Source: Ramlibacter tataouinensis (lineage in GTDB: Bacteria > Pseudomonadota > Gammaproteobacteria > Burkholderiales > Burkholderiaceae_C). Taken from it: 64,000 bases of DNA. This document shows positions 47,989 to 56,960 of this stretch, piece after piece. How positions within the stretch are numbered: position 1 is the first letter of the stretch; the number at the start of each line of letters is the position of its first letter. Location of the stretch: contig NZ_CP116009.1 in NCBI RefSeq assembly GCF_027941915.1, positions 4,402,001 to 4,466,000 on the forward strand, in the 5' to 3' direction. The notes beneath the pieces were generated by a model. The model did no database searches. It was given only the letters and a program-made list of their open reading frames with translations, and had not been told where the DNA came from. The translations under genes and the position numbers were made by a program.

Positions 47989-48588
47989 ATGACCTTCATC
48001 TACCTCGCCTCCCAGAGCCCGCGCCGCCGGCAGTTGCTGGAGCAGCTCGGCGTGGCCCACGAGTTGCTGCTGCCCGATCCCGATGAGGACACCGAGTCCA
48101 TCGAAGCCGCGTTGCCGAACGAAGCGCCGGCGCATTACGTGCGCCGCGTCACCGGGCTCAAGCTCGATGCGGCGATGCAGCGGCTGCAGCGCCGCGGCCT
48201 GCCGCCGGCGCCGGTGCTGTGCTCGGACACCACGGTGGCGCTGGGGCGCACGATCTTCGGCAAGCCGGCCGACGAGGCCGAGGCGGCCGCCATGCTGCAC
48301 GAGCTCTCGGGCCGCAGCCACCGGGTGCTGACCGCGGTGGCGATCCAGCGCGGGCGCACGCGGCGCGAGGCCCTGAGCGATTCGCACGTGACGTTCTCGC
48401 GGCTGACGCCGGCGCAGATCCGCCGCTACGTGGCCAGCGGCGAACCCCTGGGCAAGGCCGGGGCCTATGCGATCCAGGGCCAGGCGTCCGCGTATATTCC
48501 CCGCATCAGCGGCAGCTACTCCGGCATCATGGGCCTGCCGATGCACGAAACCGCGATGCTGCTGCAATCCTTCGGCTTCGACCTCTAG
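47989..48588 (+). CDS. maf: Maf-family nucleoside triphosphate pyrophosphatase
   Basis: 199 residues from the ATG at 47989, with GAGGACC upstream. Maf/YhdE proteins hydrolyse dTTP/UTP or modified nucleotides (house-cleaning). Motifs: YLASQSPRRRQLLEQLG, APAHYVRRVTGLKL, VLCSDTTVALGRTIFGKP, SGRSHRVLTAVAI, GEPLGKAGAYAIQGQASAYIPRISGSYSGIMGLPMHET. The last block is the usual dTTP/UTP-type signature. rng follows 26 bp later on the same strand, a common pairing. Confidence 0.93.
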   Translation: MTFIYLASQSPRRRQLLEQLGVAHELLLPDPDEDTESIEAALPNEAPAHYVRRVTGLKLDAAMQRLQRRGLPPAPVLCSDTTVALGRTIFGKPADEAEAAAMLHELSGRSHRVLTAVAIQRGRTRREALSDSHVTFSRLTPAQIRRYVASGEPLGKAGAYAIQGQASAYIPRISGSYSGIMGLPMHETAMLLQSFGFDL

Positions 48589-48614
48589 CCCCAGCCTCCA
48601 GACCCGACCCCTCC

Positions 48615-50099
48615 ATGCAGCAGGACATACTGATCAACTGGTCCCCGCAGGAGACGCGGGTCGCCATCATCGAGGGCGGCGCCATGCAGGAGCTGCACGT
48701 CGAGCGCACGCTCGAGCGCGGGCTGGTCGGCAACGTCTACCTGGGCAAGGTGGCGCGCGTGCTGCCGGGCATGCAGTCGGCCTTCATCGACGTCGGCATG
48801 GAGCGCGCCGCCTTCCTGCACGTGGCCGACCTGCACGGCTCGCGCCCGCACGAGGAGCCCGGCAACGGCCGCCAGGCGCAGCCGCCGGTCCCGATCGAGA
48901 AACGCGTGTTCGAGGGCCAGCCGCTGATGGTGCAGGTGATCAAGGACCCGATCGGCACCAAGGGCGCGCGCCTGTCCACCCAGATCAGCATCGCCGGCCG
49001 CCTGCTGGTGTTCCTGCCGCAGGACGACCACGTCGGCGTGTCGCAGAAGATCCCGCACGAGCAGCGCGACGCGCTGCGCGCCCGGCTGCAGGCGCTGGTG
49101 GGCACGCCGGCCACCGGGGGCGGCGGCGGCTTCATCCTGCGCACCAACGGCGAGGACGCCAGCGACGCCGAGCTGGCCGACGACATCGCCTACCTGCGCA
49201 AGACCTGGTCGCGCATCCGCGAGGCCGCCACCCGGCTGCCGGCCGGCTCGCTGCTGCACCAGGACCTGAGCCTGCTGCAGCGCGTGCTGCGCGACCTGGT
49301 GACCGAGGAGACCCAGACCATCCGCATCGACTCGCGCGAGCAGTTCGCGCTGCTGCAGGCGTTCGGGCGCGAGTTCATGCCGCAGGCGGCCGAGCGGCTG
49401 CAGCTGTACAAGGGCGAGCGCCCGATCTTCGACCTGTTCAACGTCGACGAGGAGATCACCCGCGCGCTGGGCCGCCGGGTCGACCTGAAGTCGGGCGGCT
49501 ACCTGATCGTCGACCAGACCGAGGCGCTGACCACGGTGGACGTCAACACCGGCGGCTTCGTCGGGGCGCGCAACTTCGACGACACCATCTTCAAGACCAA
49601 CCTGGAGGCGGCGCACGCCATAGCGCGCCAGCTGCGGCTGCGCAACCTGGGCGGGATCATCATCGTCGACTTCATCGACATGCAGCGCGAGGACCACCGC
49701 GATGCGGTGCTGGCCGAGTTCCGCAAGCAGCTCGGGCGCGACCGGGTCAAGACCATGGCCGGCGGCTTCTCGCAGCTCGGGCTGGTGGAGATGACGCGCA
49801 AGCGCACCCGCGAGTCGCTGGCCCACATGCTGTGCGAGCCCTGCGCGTCCTGCCAGGGCGCCGGCCAGGTGCGCACCGCGCGCACCGTGGCCTACGACAT
49901 CCTGCGCGAGATCCTGCGCGAGGCGCGCCAGTTCAACCCGCGCGAGTACCGCATCGTCGCCTCGCCCAAGGTGGTGGAACTGTTCCTGGACGAGGAAAGC
50001 CAGCACCTGGCCGGCCTGTCGGACTTCATCGGCAAGCCGATCTCGCTGCAAAGCGAAAGCGGGATGGGGCAGGAGCAGTACGACATCGTGCTCCTCTAA
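48615..50099 (+). CDS. rng: Ribonuclease G
   Basis: 494 residues, normal for RNase G. Endonuclease that matures the 16S rRNA 5' end and decays mRNAs. An S1 domain lies at ~35-125 (GNVYLGKVARVLPGMQSAFIDVG). The DNase I-like catalytic part has VDVNTGGFVG and IIIVDFIDM, holding the metal-binding Asp residues. The zinc-link Cys pair occurs in MLCEPCASCQGAGQV. It lacks the long C-terminal scaffold of RNase E, so RNase G is the better call. Start at MQQDILINWSPQETRVAI, typical. Confidence 0.95.
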   Translation: MQQDILINWSPQETRVAIIEGGAMQELHVERTLERGLVGNVYLGKVARVLPGMQSAFIDVGMERAAFLHVADLHGSRPHEEPGNGRQAQPPVPIEKRVFEGQPLMVQVIKDPIGTKGARLSTQISIAGRLLVFLPQDDHVGVSQKIPHEQRDALRARLQALVGTPATGGGGGFILRTNGEDASDAELADDIAYLRKTWSRIREAATRLPAGSLLHQDLSLLQRVLRDLVTEETQTIRIDSREQFALLQAFGREFMPQAAERLQLYKGERPIFDLFNVDEEITRALGRRVDLKSGGYLIVDQTEALTTVDVNTGGFVGARNFDDTIFKTNLEAAHAIARQLRLRNLGGIIIVDFIDMQREDHRDAVLAEFRKQLGRDRVKTMAGGFSQLGLVEMTRKRTRESLAHMLCEPCASCQGAGQVRTARTVAYDILREILREARQFNPREYRIVASPKVVELFLDEESQHLAGLSDFIGKPISLQSESGMGQEQYDIVLL

Positions 50100-50160
50100 G
50101 CCCCATTCGCAGGGAAGTCGCTGCGCGGCTCGCGCTGCCTGCCTCGATCGGAGGACAGCC

Positions 50161-52470
50161 CTACCTGAGGCGTTCGAGTGCCGCCTCGATCACCCGCTCC
50201 GGCGTGATCGCGGCCAGGCAGTCGCTGCGGCTTTGCAGGTGGTCTTCGCAGCCGGCCCGGCTGCACGGCACGCAGGGCAGGTCGGACTGCAGGATGGTGA
50301 CGTTGCCGCTGGACTGCGTGAAGCCGCGCCGGTGGAAGACCACCGGCTGCTCGCCGGCAGTGGGCCACGGCCCCCAGCGTTGCGGGTTGGTCGGGCCGAA
50401 GATGGCGATCGTCGGCACGCCGGTGGCCGCCGCCAGGTGCGACACCGAGGTGTCGGGCCCGATATAGAGCGCGGCCGACCGCAGCAGCGCCACCAGCTGG
50501 TTGAAGTCGAGCCGGCCCGACAGGTCGAGCAGGGCGGGCGCCGGGGCGAGCCCGCGCAGCGGCTCGATGCAGGCCTGGTCGCGGTCGCCGGCGCTGCCGG
50601 TCAGCAGCACCTGCCGCCCGGACCCGAGCAGCGCCTGCACCACCTGCGCGTAATGCTGCGGCGCCCATTGCTTGTACGGCCACATCGAGGGCACGTGCAC
50701 GACCACCGCGCCCGGCTGCAATTGCTGCAGCACGTCGGCGGGCAACGCGGCCGCCGGCGGCGGCACCACCGCCGGCGGCGGCTCGTCCGCGATCGGCCAG
50801 GGCGCCAGCAGCGCCAGCTTCTCCTGCACCGCATGCTGCGTGCTGTCGTCGCCTTCGCTCACCACGGCATGGTCGAGCAGCAGGCGCTTCCACCAGTTGC
50901 TGCCGCTGCGCGCTGGCAGCAGCCCGCTGCGCCGCGGTGCCGCCAGCCAGCCCATCAGGTGGGCCCGGTCGCTCGGCTGGGCCACCAGCGCGAGGTCGTA
51001 GCGACGCCAGAGACGGCGCACCAGCGCCTGGGTCTCGCGCCAGCCCCGGCGCGCCGGCGACTCGATCAGCCCGTGCACGTCGGGGTTGCCGCGCAGCATG
51101 CCGAGCGTGCCGGCGAAGCCGGCCACGTCGATGCGGGCCTGCGGCCAGCGCCGGCGCGCCGCCGCGATCAGCGGCGTGGTCAGTAGCACGTCGCCGATCT
51201 GGCGGGTGGCCAGCACCAGCACCCGGCGCGGCACGGTGGCGCCCAGCGGGCGGCGGGTGGCCGCCATCAGGCCGGCCAGCACGGCCGTGAACAGGTGCGC
51301 CTCGACGAAGTCGAGCAGCAGCGAGTTGAACAGCGAGCCGGCCGCGAACGCCGTCGCGGCCCCGCCGATCAAGGCGCCACCGGCGGCACCGGTGGCAACG
51401 CCCCGGCGCCACATGGCGGCCAGCCAGCCCAGGAACAGCAGCAGCGACACCGCGCCGCCCCCCAGCAGCTGCATGAAATATTCGTTGTGGGGGTTCTCGC
51501 TGTGCACCCAGTACGCGTCCAGGTAGTTGGCCCGCTCGGGGTCGTTCGCATAGCGCTCCCGGGCGGCCTGCTCCTGGACCCGGGCGTAGTTGGCGAACCC
51601 GGCCCCGCCGAGCGCGTAGTGCGGCGTCAGGTCCAGCGCCAGGCGCGCCATCTCCAGCCGCACGCCGGTGGAGCTGAGGTCCGCGCCGCGCGTCGCCAGG
51701 TTCGACGTGGCGCTCGCTTCCTGCAGCCGGGTCTGCACCGCGCTCGACATCAGCACGCCCACGCCGACGATCAGCACCGGCAGCCCCAGCGCCAGCAGCA
51801 GGCGCAGGCGCCGCGGGGCCAGCACCCAGGCCGCCTGGGCCGCCAGCACCACCAGCACGACGTGGCCGGTGCGGCCGTCGTTGGCGAACAGGACCGTGGC
51901 GGCGAAGGCGGCGGCCAGCGCGCGGAGCGGCCACGGACGGGCCGCTTCGCGCGAGTGCACCAGCAGCAGGTAGGCCGCCAGGGCCAGGGCGAAGCCGGCC
52001 GAGATGCGGCGCGACTGCGACATCTGCAGCAGCTTGGGAAACGCGGCGGGCCAGAGCTTGACGATCCAGTAGGCGGCTGCCACGAACGCCAGCCCGGCCG
52101 TGATGGCGATGAAGAACGCCCGCCGCCGGCGCCCCTCGGCCATCGCCACGTACAGGATGGGCGCGAGCACCAGCTCGTGGTAGCGGTTCAGCGTGGCTAC
52201 GGTGGTGGCGTTGGCACCGGTGCTGGCCAGCGTGTGCAGGCCGATCCAGGCGAACAGCAGGAGGCCGACCACGAAGACCGGCTCGCGCCAGGGCGTGGCC
52301 TGCGCGACCCAGCGCGGCCGCAGCAGCACGATCCCGATCAGGGCGACGCCGCTGATCGAGACGCCCGCGGTCGAGAAGGGGGCGAAGAAGCCATAGCAGG
52401 CCAGCGCGACCAGCGCTGCGATGTCCCAGCCGGTCCTGCGGCCGGACGCTGCCTCCACCGTCGTCGTCAT
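50161..52470 (-). CDS. O-antigen ligase-like membrane domain fused to GT9 heptosyltransferase domain
   Basis: 769 residues from an ATG that overlaps the stop of the upstream ABC transporter gene (ATGA). Residues ~15-400 hold about ten hydrophobic segments and the Wzy_C/WaaL-type loop HSENPHNEYFMQLLGGG (~320-340), which carries the conserved periplasmic His. Residues ~412-769 are a glycosyltransferase family 9 domain: RRVLVLATRQIGDVLLTTPLI, VVVHVPSMWPYKQWAPQHYAQVV, YIGPDTSVSHLAAATGVPTIAIFGPTNP and a Cys-containing end (LPCVPCSRAGCEDH). These are usually separate proteins. The frame is continuous with no stop between the halves. Likely acts in LPS core or O-antigen assembly. Confidence 0.85.
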   Translation of the reverse strand: MTTTVEAASGRRTGWDIAALVALACYGFFAPFSTAGVSISGVALIGIVLLRPRWVAQATPWREPVFVVGLLLFAWIGLHTLASTGANATTVATLNRYHELVLAPILYVAMAEGRRRRAFFIAITAGLAFVAAAYWIVKLWPAAFPKLLQMSQSRRISAGFALALAAYLLLVHSREAARPWPLRALAAAFAATVLFANDGRTGHVVLVVLAAQAAWVLAPRRLRLLLALGLPVLIVGVGVLMSSAVQTRLQEASATSNLATRGADLSSTGVRLEMARLALDLTPHYALGGAGFANYARVQEQAARERYANDPERANYLDAYWVHSENPHNEYFMQLLGGGAVSLLLFLGWLAAMWRRGVATGAAGGALIGGAATAFAAGSLFNSLLLDFVEAHLFTAVLAGLMAATRRPLGATVPRRVLVLATRQIGDVLLTTPLIAAARRRWPQARIDVAGFAGTLGMLRGNPDVHGLIESPARRGWRETQALVRRLWRRYDLALVAQPSDRAHLMGWLAAPRRSGLLPARSGSNWWKRLLLDHAVVSEGDDSTQHAVQEKLALLAPWPIADEPPPAVVPPPAAALPADVLQQLQPGAVVVHVPSMWPYKQWAPQHYAQVVQALLGSGRQVLLTGSAGDRDQACIEPLRGLAPAPALLDLSGRLDFNQLVALLRSAALYIGPDTSVSHLAAATGVPTIAIFGPTNPQRWGPWPTAGEQPVVFHRRGFTQSSGNVTILQSDLPCVPCSRAGCEDHLQSRSDCLAAITPERVIEAALERLR

Positions 52471-54197
52471 GACCCGCTTTGCTGCAGCGCGTGCAGGTGG
52501 GCGTACAGGCCGCCGCGCGCCAGTAGCGCCTCGTGCGTGCCGGTCTCGGCCACGCGCCCCTGTTCCAGCACCACCACCTGGTCGGCGTGCTCGATGGTGG
52601 ACAGCCGGTGCGCGATCACGACCGTGGTGCGTCCGGCCATCAGCCGCTGCAGCGCCTCCTGCACCAGCCGCTCGGAGGCGGCGTCCAGCGCCGAGGTGGC
52701 CTCGTCCAGGATCAGGATGGGCGCGTCCTTGTACAGCGCACGGGCGATCGCCAGGCGCTGGCGCTGGCCGCCCGACAGCTCGGTGGCGTTGTGGCCGGTG
52801 ACGGTGTCCAGCCCCTGCGGCAGCGATTCGACCAGCTCGTCGAGGTTGGCGGCGGCCACGCAGCGCTGCAGCCGTTGCGGGTCGATCGGTGCGTCCATGG
52901 TGATGTTGCTGGCCAGGCTGCCGTTGAACATGACCACGTCCTGGCTGACCAGGGCGAACTGGTCGCGCAGCGCCTGCAGCTGCCAGTTGGCCACGTCCTC
53001 GCCGTCGAGCAGCACCTGGCCGCCGTCGGGCACCACGAAGCGTGGCAGCAGGTTGGCCAGCGTGGTCTTGCCCGAGCCGGAAGGCCCTACCAGCGCCACG
53101 GTATGGCCGGGCTCCAGCACCAGGTCCACGCCCTCCAGCGCGGGGGCGGCATCGCCGCGGTAACGCACGGTGACGCCGCGCAGTTCGATGCGGCCGACCG
53201 CGCGCCCGGGGTCGTGCGTGCCGCCGCTCTCGGCCGGGGTGTGCTCGATCAGGTCGATGGCGCGCTGCACGCCGGCCAGCCCGCGCGAGATCGGGTTGGC
53301 CGCCTCCGACAGCCGCTTGATCGGCGCGATCAGCATCAGCATGGCGGTGATGAAGGAGGCGAAGGTGCCGATGGTCAGGCCCTCGCGCGACTGCCACAGG
53401 GCGATCGAGATCACCGCCGACAGCGCCGCCGCGGCCAGCATGTGGGTCAGCGGCGTGATGGCGGCCGAGGCCACGGCCGACTTCATCGCCAGCCGGCGCA
53501 GGGCGGCGCTCAGGGCGGCGAAGCGGCTGCCCTGGGCCTGCTGCGCGCCATGCAGGCGCACCACGCGCACCGCCAGCACGTTTTCCTCGACCACGTAGGC
53601 CAGGTCGTTGGTGGCCGTCTGGGCGCTGCGGGCGATGCGGTACAGCCGGCGCGACAGCGTGCGCATGATCAGCGCCACGCCGGGGACGATCAGGAACACG
53701 ATCAGCGTCAGCTGCCAGTTCAGGTACAGCAGGTAGGCCAGCAGCGCCAGCAGCGCCAGGCTGTCCTTGACCAGCCCCATCACCGAGTTGACCAGCAGCA
53801 TGGCGCCGTTCTGCACCTCGAACACCACGGTGTTCGACAGCGTGGTGGCGTTCTGCTGCGAGAACAGCGACAGGCGCGCATCGAGCAGCCGCGCGAACAT
53901 CGCCTGGCGCAGCGCCAGCAGGCCGTCCTGGGCGATGCGCGCCAGCGCCAGGTCGGCGATGAAGCCGGCGGCGCCGCGCACCGCGAACAGCAGCAGCAGG
54001 GTGGCGGGCACCATCCACAGGTCGATGCCGCCGGGCGTGAAGCCGCGGTCCAGCAGCGGCTTGATCAGCGCCGGCACCAGCGGCTCGAGCGCGGAGGACA
54101 CCACGGTGGCCAGCGCCGCGATGGCCCAGAAACGCTTGCTGACACCGCCGAAGTACGGCGCCAGCCAGCGGACGGCGGCGAAATCGATGCCGGTCAC
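52467..54197 (-). CDS. msbA: MsbA-type lipid A/LPS ABC exporter
   Basis: 576 residues from a GTG overlapping the galE stop (GTGA). A six-helix exporter domain (~1-310) is joined to an ATPase domain with Walker A GPSGSGKTT (~373), Q-loop VSQDVVMFNGSLASNI, signature [16 protein letters not shown] (~471), Walker B ILILDEATSALD and H-loop VIAHRLSTIEHA. Size, fused layout and LPS gene context fit MsbA, which flips core-lipid A across the inner membrane. A different lipid or peptide exporter cannot be excluded by sequence alone. Confidence 0.85.
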   Translation of the reverse strand: MTGIDFAAVRWLAPYFGGVSKRFWAIAALATVVSSALEPLVPALIKPLLDRGFTPGGIDLWMVPATLLLLFAVRGAAGFIADLALARIAQDGLLALRQAMFARLLDARLSLFSQQNATTLSNTVVFEVQNGAMLLVNSVMGLVKDSLALLALLAYLLYLNWQLTLIVFLIVPGVALIMRTLSRRLYRIARSAQTATNDLAYVVEENVLAVRVVRLHGAQQAQGSRFAALSAALRRLAMKSAVASAAITPLTHMLAAAALSAVISIALWQSREGLTIGTFASFITAMLMLIAPIKRLSEAANPISRGLAGVQRAIDLIEHTPAESGGTHDPGRAVGRIELRGVTVRYRGDAAPALEGVDLVLEPGHTVALVGPSGSGKTTLANLLPRFVVPDGGQVLLDGEDVANWQLQALRDQFALVSQDVVMFNGSLASNITMDAPIDPQRLQRCVAAANLDELVESLPQGLDTVTGHNATELSGGQRQRLAIARALYKDAPILILDEATSALDAASERLVQEALQRLMAGRTTVVIAHRLSTIEHADQVVVLEQGRVAETGTHEALLARGGLYAHLHALQQSGS

Positions 54198-55192
54198 GCT
54201 GCCTGCAACGCCTGGAGCTTGCGCTCCCATTGCCAGGCGTGGGCGATGAGGGTGTCCAGGTCCTCGTACTGCGGGGTCCAGCCCAGCTCGGCCCTGGCCC
54301 GGGCGGCGTCCGCCACCAGCACCGGCGGGTCGCCGGCGCGCGGCGGGTCGTCGCGCACCGGGATCGGGTGGCCGGTGACGCGGCGCGCCGCCTCGATCAC
54401 CTCGTTCACCGAATGGCCGCGGCCATTGCCGAGGTTGTAGACGCCGGTGGGCGCGCCCGCCTGCAGCCGCCGCAGCGCCGCCAGGTGCGCGGCGCACAGG
54501 TCCTGCACGTGGATGTAGTCGCGCAGGCACGAGCCATCGGGCGTGGGGTGGTTCGAGCCGAAGCGGGAGATGAATTCGCGCCGGCCCGAAGCGACCTGCA
54601 GCACCAGCGGGATCAGGTGCGTCTCGGGCTCGTGCTGCTCGCCGATGCTGGCGTCCGGGTGCGCTCCGGCGGCGTTGAAGTAGCGCAGCGAGATCGAGCG
54701 CAGTCCGTGCGCCTGGTCGTAGTCCTGCAGCGCGTACTCCACCGCCAGCTTGCTGTGGCCGTAGGGGTTGATCGGCCGGGTGGGGTGGTTCTCGGGAATG
54801 GGCACTTCCACCGGGTTGCCGTAGGTGGCGGCGGTGGACGAGAAGATGAACTGGCGCACGCCGTGTTCGAGCATGGCATCCAGCAGGTTCAGCGTCTGCA
54901 CCAGGTTGTTGCGCCAGTACTTGCCCGGCTGCGACATCGATTCGCCCACCAGGCTGGAGGCGGCGAAGTGCATCACGCAGGACGGCCGGTACTCGCGCAG
55001 CACGGCGGCCATGAACGCGTGGTCGCCGATGTCGCCCACTTCGAGCACCTCGCCGGCGACCGCCTCGCGGTGGCCGGTGGCCAGGTTGTCCACCACCACC
55101 GGCGCGAGGCCGTTCTCGCGCAGCATCCGCACCATGTGCGAACCGATGTAACCGGCGCCACCCGCGACGACGACGTTGGGCGTGGGGCTCAT
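54194..55192 (-). CDS. galE: UDP-glucose 4-epimerase
   Basis: 332 residues, usual for GalE. It interconverts UDP-glucose and UDP-galactose with bound NAD. NAD motif VVAGGAGYIGSHM (~8-20), FAASSLVGESMSQP, SSTAATYG, catalytic Tyr/Lys in NPYGHSKLAVEY (~145-155), RYFNAAGAHPDASIGE, and DYIHVQDLCAAHLAAL. First gene of the minus-strand LPS run galE-msbA-ligase/GT9. It probably supplies galactose donors for the glycosyltransferases encoded next to it. Confidence 0.95.
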   Translation of the reverse strand: MSPTPNVVVAGGAGYIGSHMVRMLRENGLAPVVVDNLATGHREAVAGEVLEVGDIGDHAFMAAVLREYRPSCVMHFAASSLVGESMSQPGKYWRNNLVQTLNLLDAMLEHGVRQFIFSSTAATYGNPVEVPIPENHPTRPINPYGHSKLAVEYALQDYDQAHGLRSISLRYFNAAGAHPDASIGEQHEPETHLIPLVLQVASGRREFISRFGSNHPTPDGSCLRDYIHVQDLCAAHLAALRRLQAGAPTGVYNLGNGRGHSVNEVIEAARRVTGHPIPVRDDPPRAGDPPVLVADAARARAELGWTPQYEDLDTLIAHAWQWERKLQALQAA

Positions 55193-55268
55193 GGATGAGG
55201 GTGCAATAATCGACCGATCCGACGAAGGTGGCGATTATGCCTGCGGCCCCCGTCCTTCCTCGCGCGCC

Positions 55269-56039
55269 ATGCCCAGCCTGTCCATCGTCATCGTCGCCAA
55301 GAACGAGGCCCAGAACATCGCAGACTGCGTGCGTTCGGCGAGCTTTGCCGACGAAGTGATCGTGCTGGATTCGGGCAGCACCGACGGCACGCCCGAGCTG
55401 GCCCGCGCGGCCGGTGCCACGGTCGTGTGCACCGACTGGCCCGGCTACGGCCCGCAGAACAACCGCGGCATCGACCTGGCTCGCGGCGACTGGTTCTTCT
55501 CGCTCGATGCCGACGAGCGCATCACGCCGGCACTGGCCGCCGAGATCCGCGCCGCCATCGAACGCAGCGACGTCGACGGCTTCCGAGTGCCGCGCATCTC
55601 GATGTACTGCGGCCGCTTCATGCAGCATGGCGGCTGGCGGCCCGACTACACGCGCCGGCTGGCGCGCAAGGACAAGGGTCGCTTCACCGAGCACTTCCTG
55701 CATGCCAACCTGCAGGTGCAGGGCGCGCTCGGCACGCTGCACGAGCCGATCGTGCATTACAGCTTCCGCACCATGGACGCCGTGCTGGAAAAGCTCAACC
55801 GCTACTCCAGCGCCAGCGCCAAGGACATGACCGCGGCCGGCCGCAAGGGCTCGCTGTCGCGCGCCGTGGCGCACGGCCTGTGGGCGTTCTTCCGCACCTA
55901 CGTGCTGCGCCTGGGCTTCCTCGACGGCCGCTGGGGCTTCATGCTCGCCGTGTCCAACGCCGAGGGCACCTACTACCGCTACGTCAAGCTGTGGCTGCTG
56001 CAGCAGCAGGGCGAGGCCATGGAGCCGCCGCAAGCATGA
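55269..56039 (+). CDS. GT2 glycosyltransferase, WaaE/KdtX-like LPS core enzyme
   Basis: 256 residues. GT-A fold: LSIVIVAKNEAQNIADCVRSASFADEVIVLDSGSTDGT at the N-terminus, DWPGYGPQNNRGIDLARGDWFFSLDADERI with the DxD metal motif (~75-80), and the RRLARKDKGRFTEHFLHANLQVQG block. This matches WaaE/KdtX-type beta-1,4-glucosyltransferases that add glucose to core heptose. The C-terminal helices (FFRTYVLRLGFLDGRWGFMLAVSNA) are also typical. It is divergent from galE. The acceptor and donor are inferred from family and context. Confidence 0.85.
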   Translation: MPSLSIVIVAKNEAQNIADCVRSASFADEVIVLDSGSTDGTPELARAAGATVVCTDWPGYGPQNNRGIDLARGDWFFSLDADERITPALAAEIRAAIERSDVDGFRVPRISMYCGRFMQHGGWRPDYTRRLARKDKGRFTEHFLHANLQVQGALGTLHEPIVHYSFRTMDAVLEKLNRYSSASAKDMTAAGRKGSLSRAVAHGLWAFFRTYVLRLGFLDGRWGFMLAVSNAEGTYYRYVKLWLLQQQGEAMEPPQA

Positions 56040-56097
56040 GCGCCGCCCGGCCGCCCGAAGGCGCTCGCACCGCAGTGCGTAGCACGGAGGTTTCCTG

Positions 56098-56943
56098 GTG
56101 ACGACGGGATTCGTCGTCCTCACCTACAACCGATCCGATGCGTTGCTGGCCGTGCTGCGGGCACTCGCGCCGCAATGCGGGCCGGACGATGCGGTGGTGG
56201 TCGCCGACGACGGTTCGCGTCCCGAGCACGTGCAGGCGCTGCGGGCGGGCCTGCCCGCCTTCGGCTGCCCGGTGCGCCACGTGTGGCACCCCGACACCGG
56301 CTTCACCGCCGCTCGTGCGCGCAACCTGGGCGCGCTGGCCGCGCGCAGCGACTACATCGTGTTCCTCGACGGCGACTGCATCCCGCACGCGCGCTTCGTC
56401 GAGATGCACCGGCGCCTGGCCCGCCCCGGCTGCTTCGTCAATGGCAGCCGGGTGCTGCTGGACGAGGACCTGTCGCGCCGCGTGCTGTCCGGCGAGATCG
56501 ATCCGCTCGCGCTGGGCGCGCTGGACTGGCTGCGCCTGCGCGCCCAGGGCCACGTCAACAAGCTGGCGCACCTGCTGCAGTGGCCCGGTGCGCCCGGCCG
56601 CATGGAGCGGCGCTTCCGCTGGAAGGGCATCCGCAGCGCCAATTTCGGCGTGTGGATGCGCGACCTGCAGGCCGTCAACGGATTCGATGAAATATATTCC
56701 GGCTGGGGCCATGAGGACGCCGACCTCGTGCTGCGGCTGCACCATGCGGGGCTGGCGCGCAGGAACGGATTCCTGGCCACCGAGGTCTTCCACCTCTGGC
56801 ATGCCGAGAACAGCCGCTCGCGCGAGGGCGAGAACCGCCGCCGCGTCGGGCAGCGCCAGGCCGCCGGCCTGGTGCGCGCCGAGATCGGGCTGGAGCAGGC
56901 CGCTGCCGGCGAGCCGCCGCTCGTGACTGAACTGAATCGCTGA
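56098..56943 (+). CDS. GT2 glycosyltransferase with GT7-like C-terminal motif
   Basis: 281 residues from GTG with GGAGG ten bases upstream. The N-terminal GT-A domain reads GFVVLTYNRSDALLAVLRAL, VVADDGS, ARNLGALAARSDYIVFLDGDCIPH (DGD metal motif, ~93). The later FGVWMRDLQAVNGFDEIYSGWGHEDADLVLRLHHAG block resembles the galactosyltransferase C-terminal (Glyco_transf_7C) motif. It probably adds a hexose or hexosamine to LPS core or a surface glycan; specificity is unknown. Same strand as the WaaE-like gene, 58 bp apart. The tolB ATG at 56943 would overlap its stop. Confidence 0.82.
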   Translation: MTTGFVVLTYNRSDALLAVLRALAPQCGPDDAVVVADDGSRPEHVQALRAGLPAFGCPVRHVWHPDTGFTAARARNLGALAARSDYIVFLDGDCIPHARFVEMHRRLARPGCFVNGSRVLLDEDLSRRVLSGEIDPLALGALDWLRLRAQGHVNKLAHLLQWPGAPGRMERRFRWKGIRSANFGVWMRDLQAVNGFDEIYSGWGHEDADLVLRLHHAGLARRNGFLATEVFHLWHAENSRSREGENRRRVGQRQAAGLVRAEIGLEQAAAGEPPLVTELNR

Positions 56944-56960
56944 TGGAGACACCAACCGCC

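Noticed and set aside
55193..55268. Longer N-terminal version of the WaaE-like glycosyltransferase starting near 55176
   Set aside because: It would overlap the galE start region, and the family-like sequence begins at the ATG at 55269 (PSLSIVIVAKNE).
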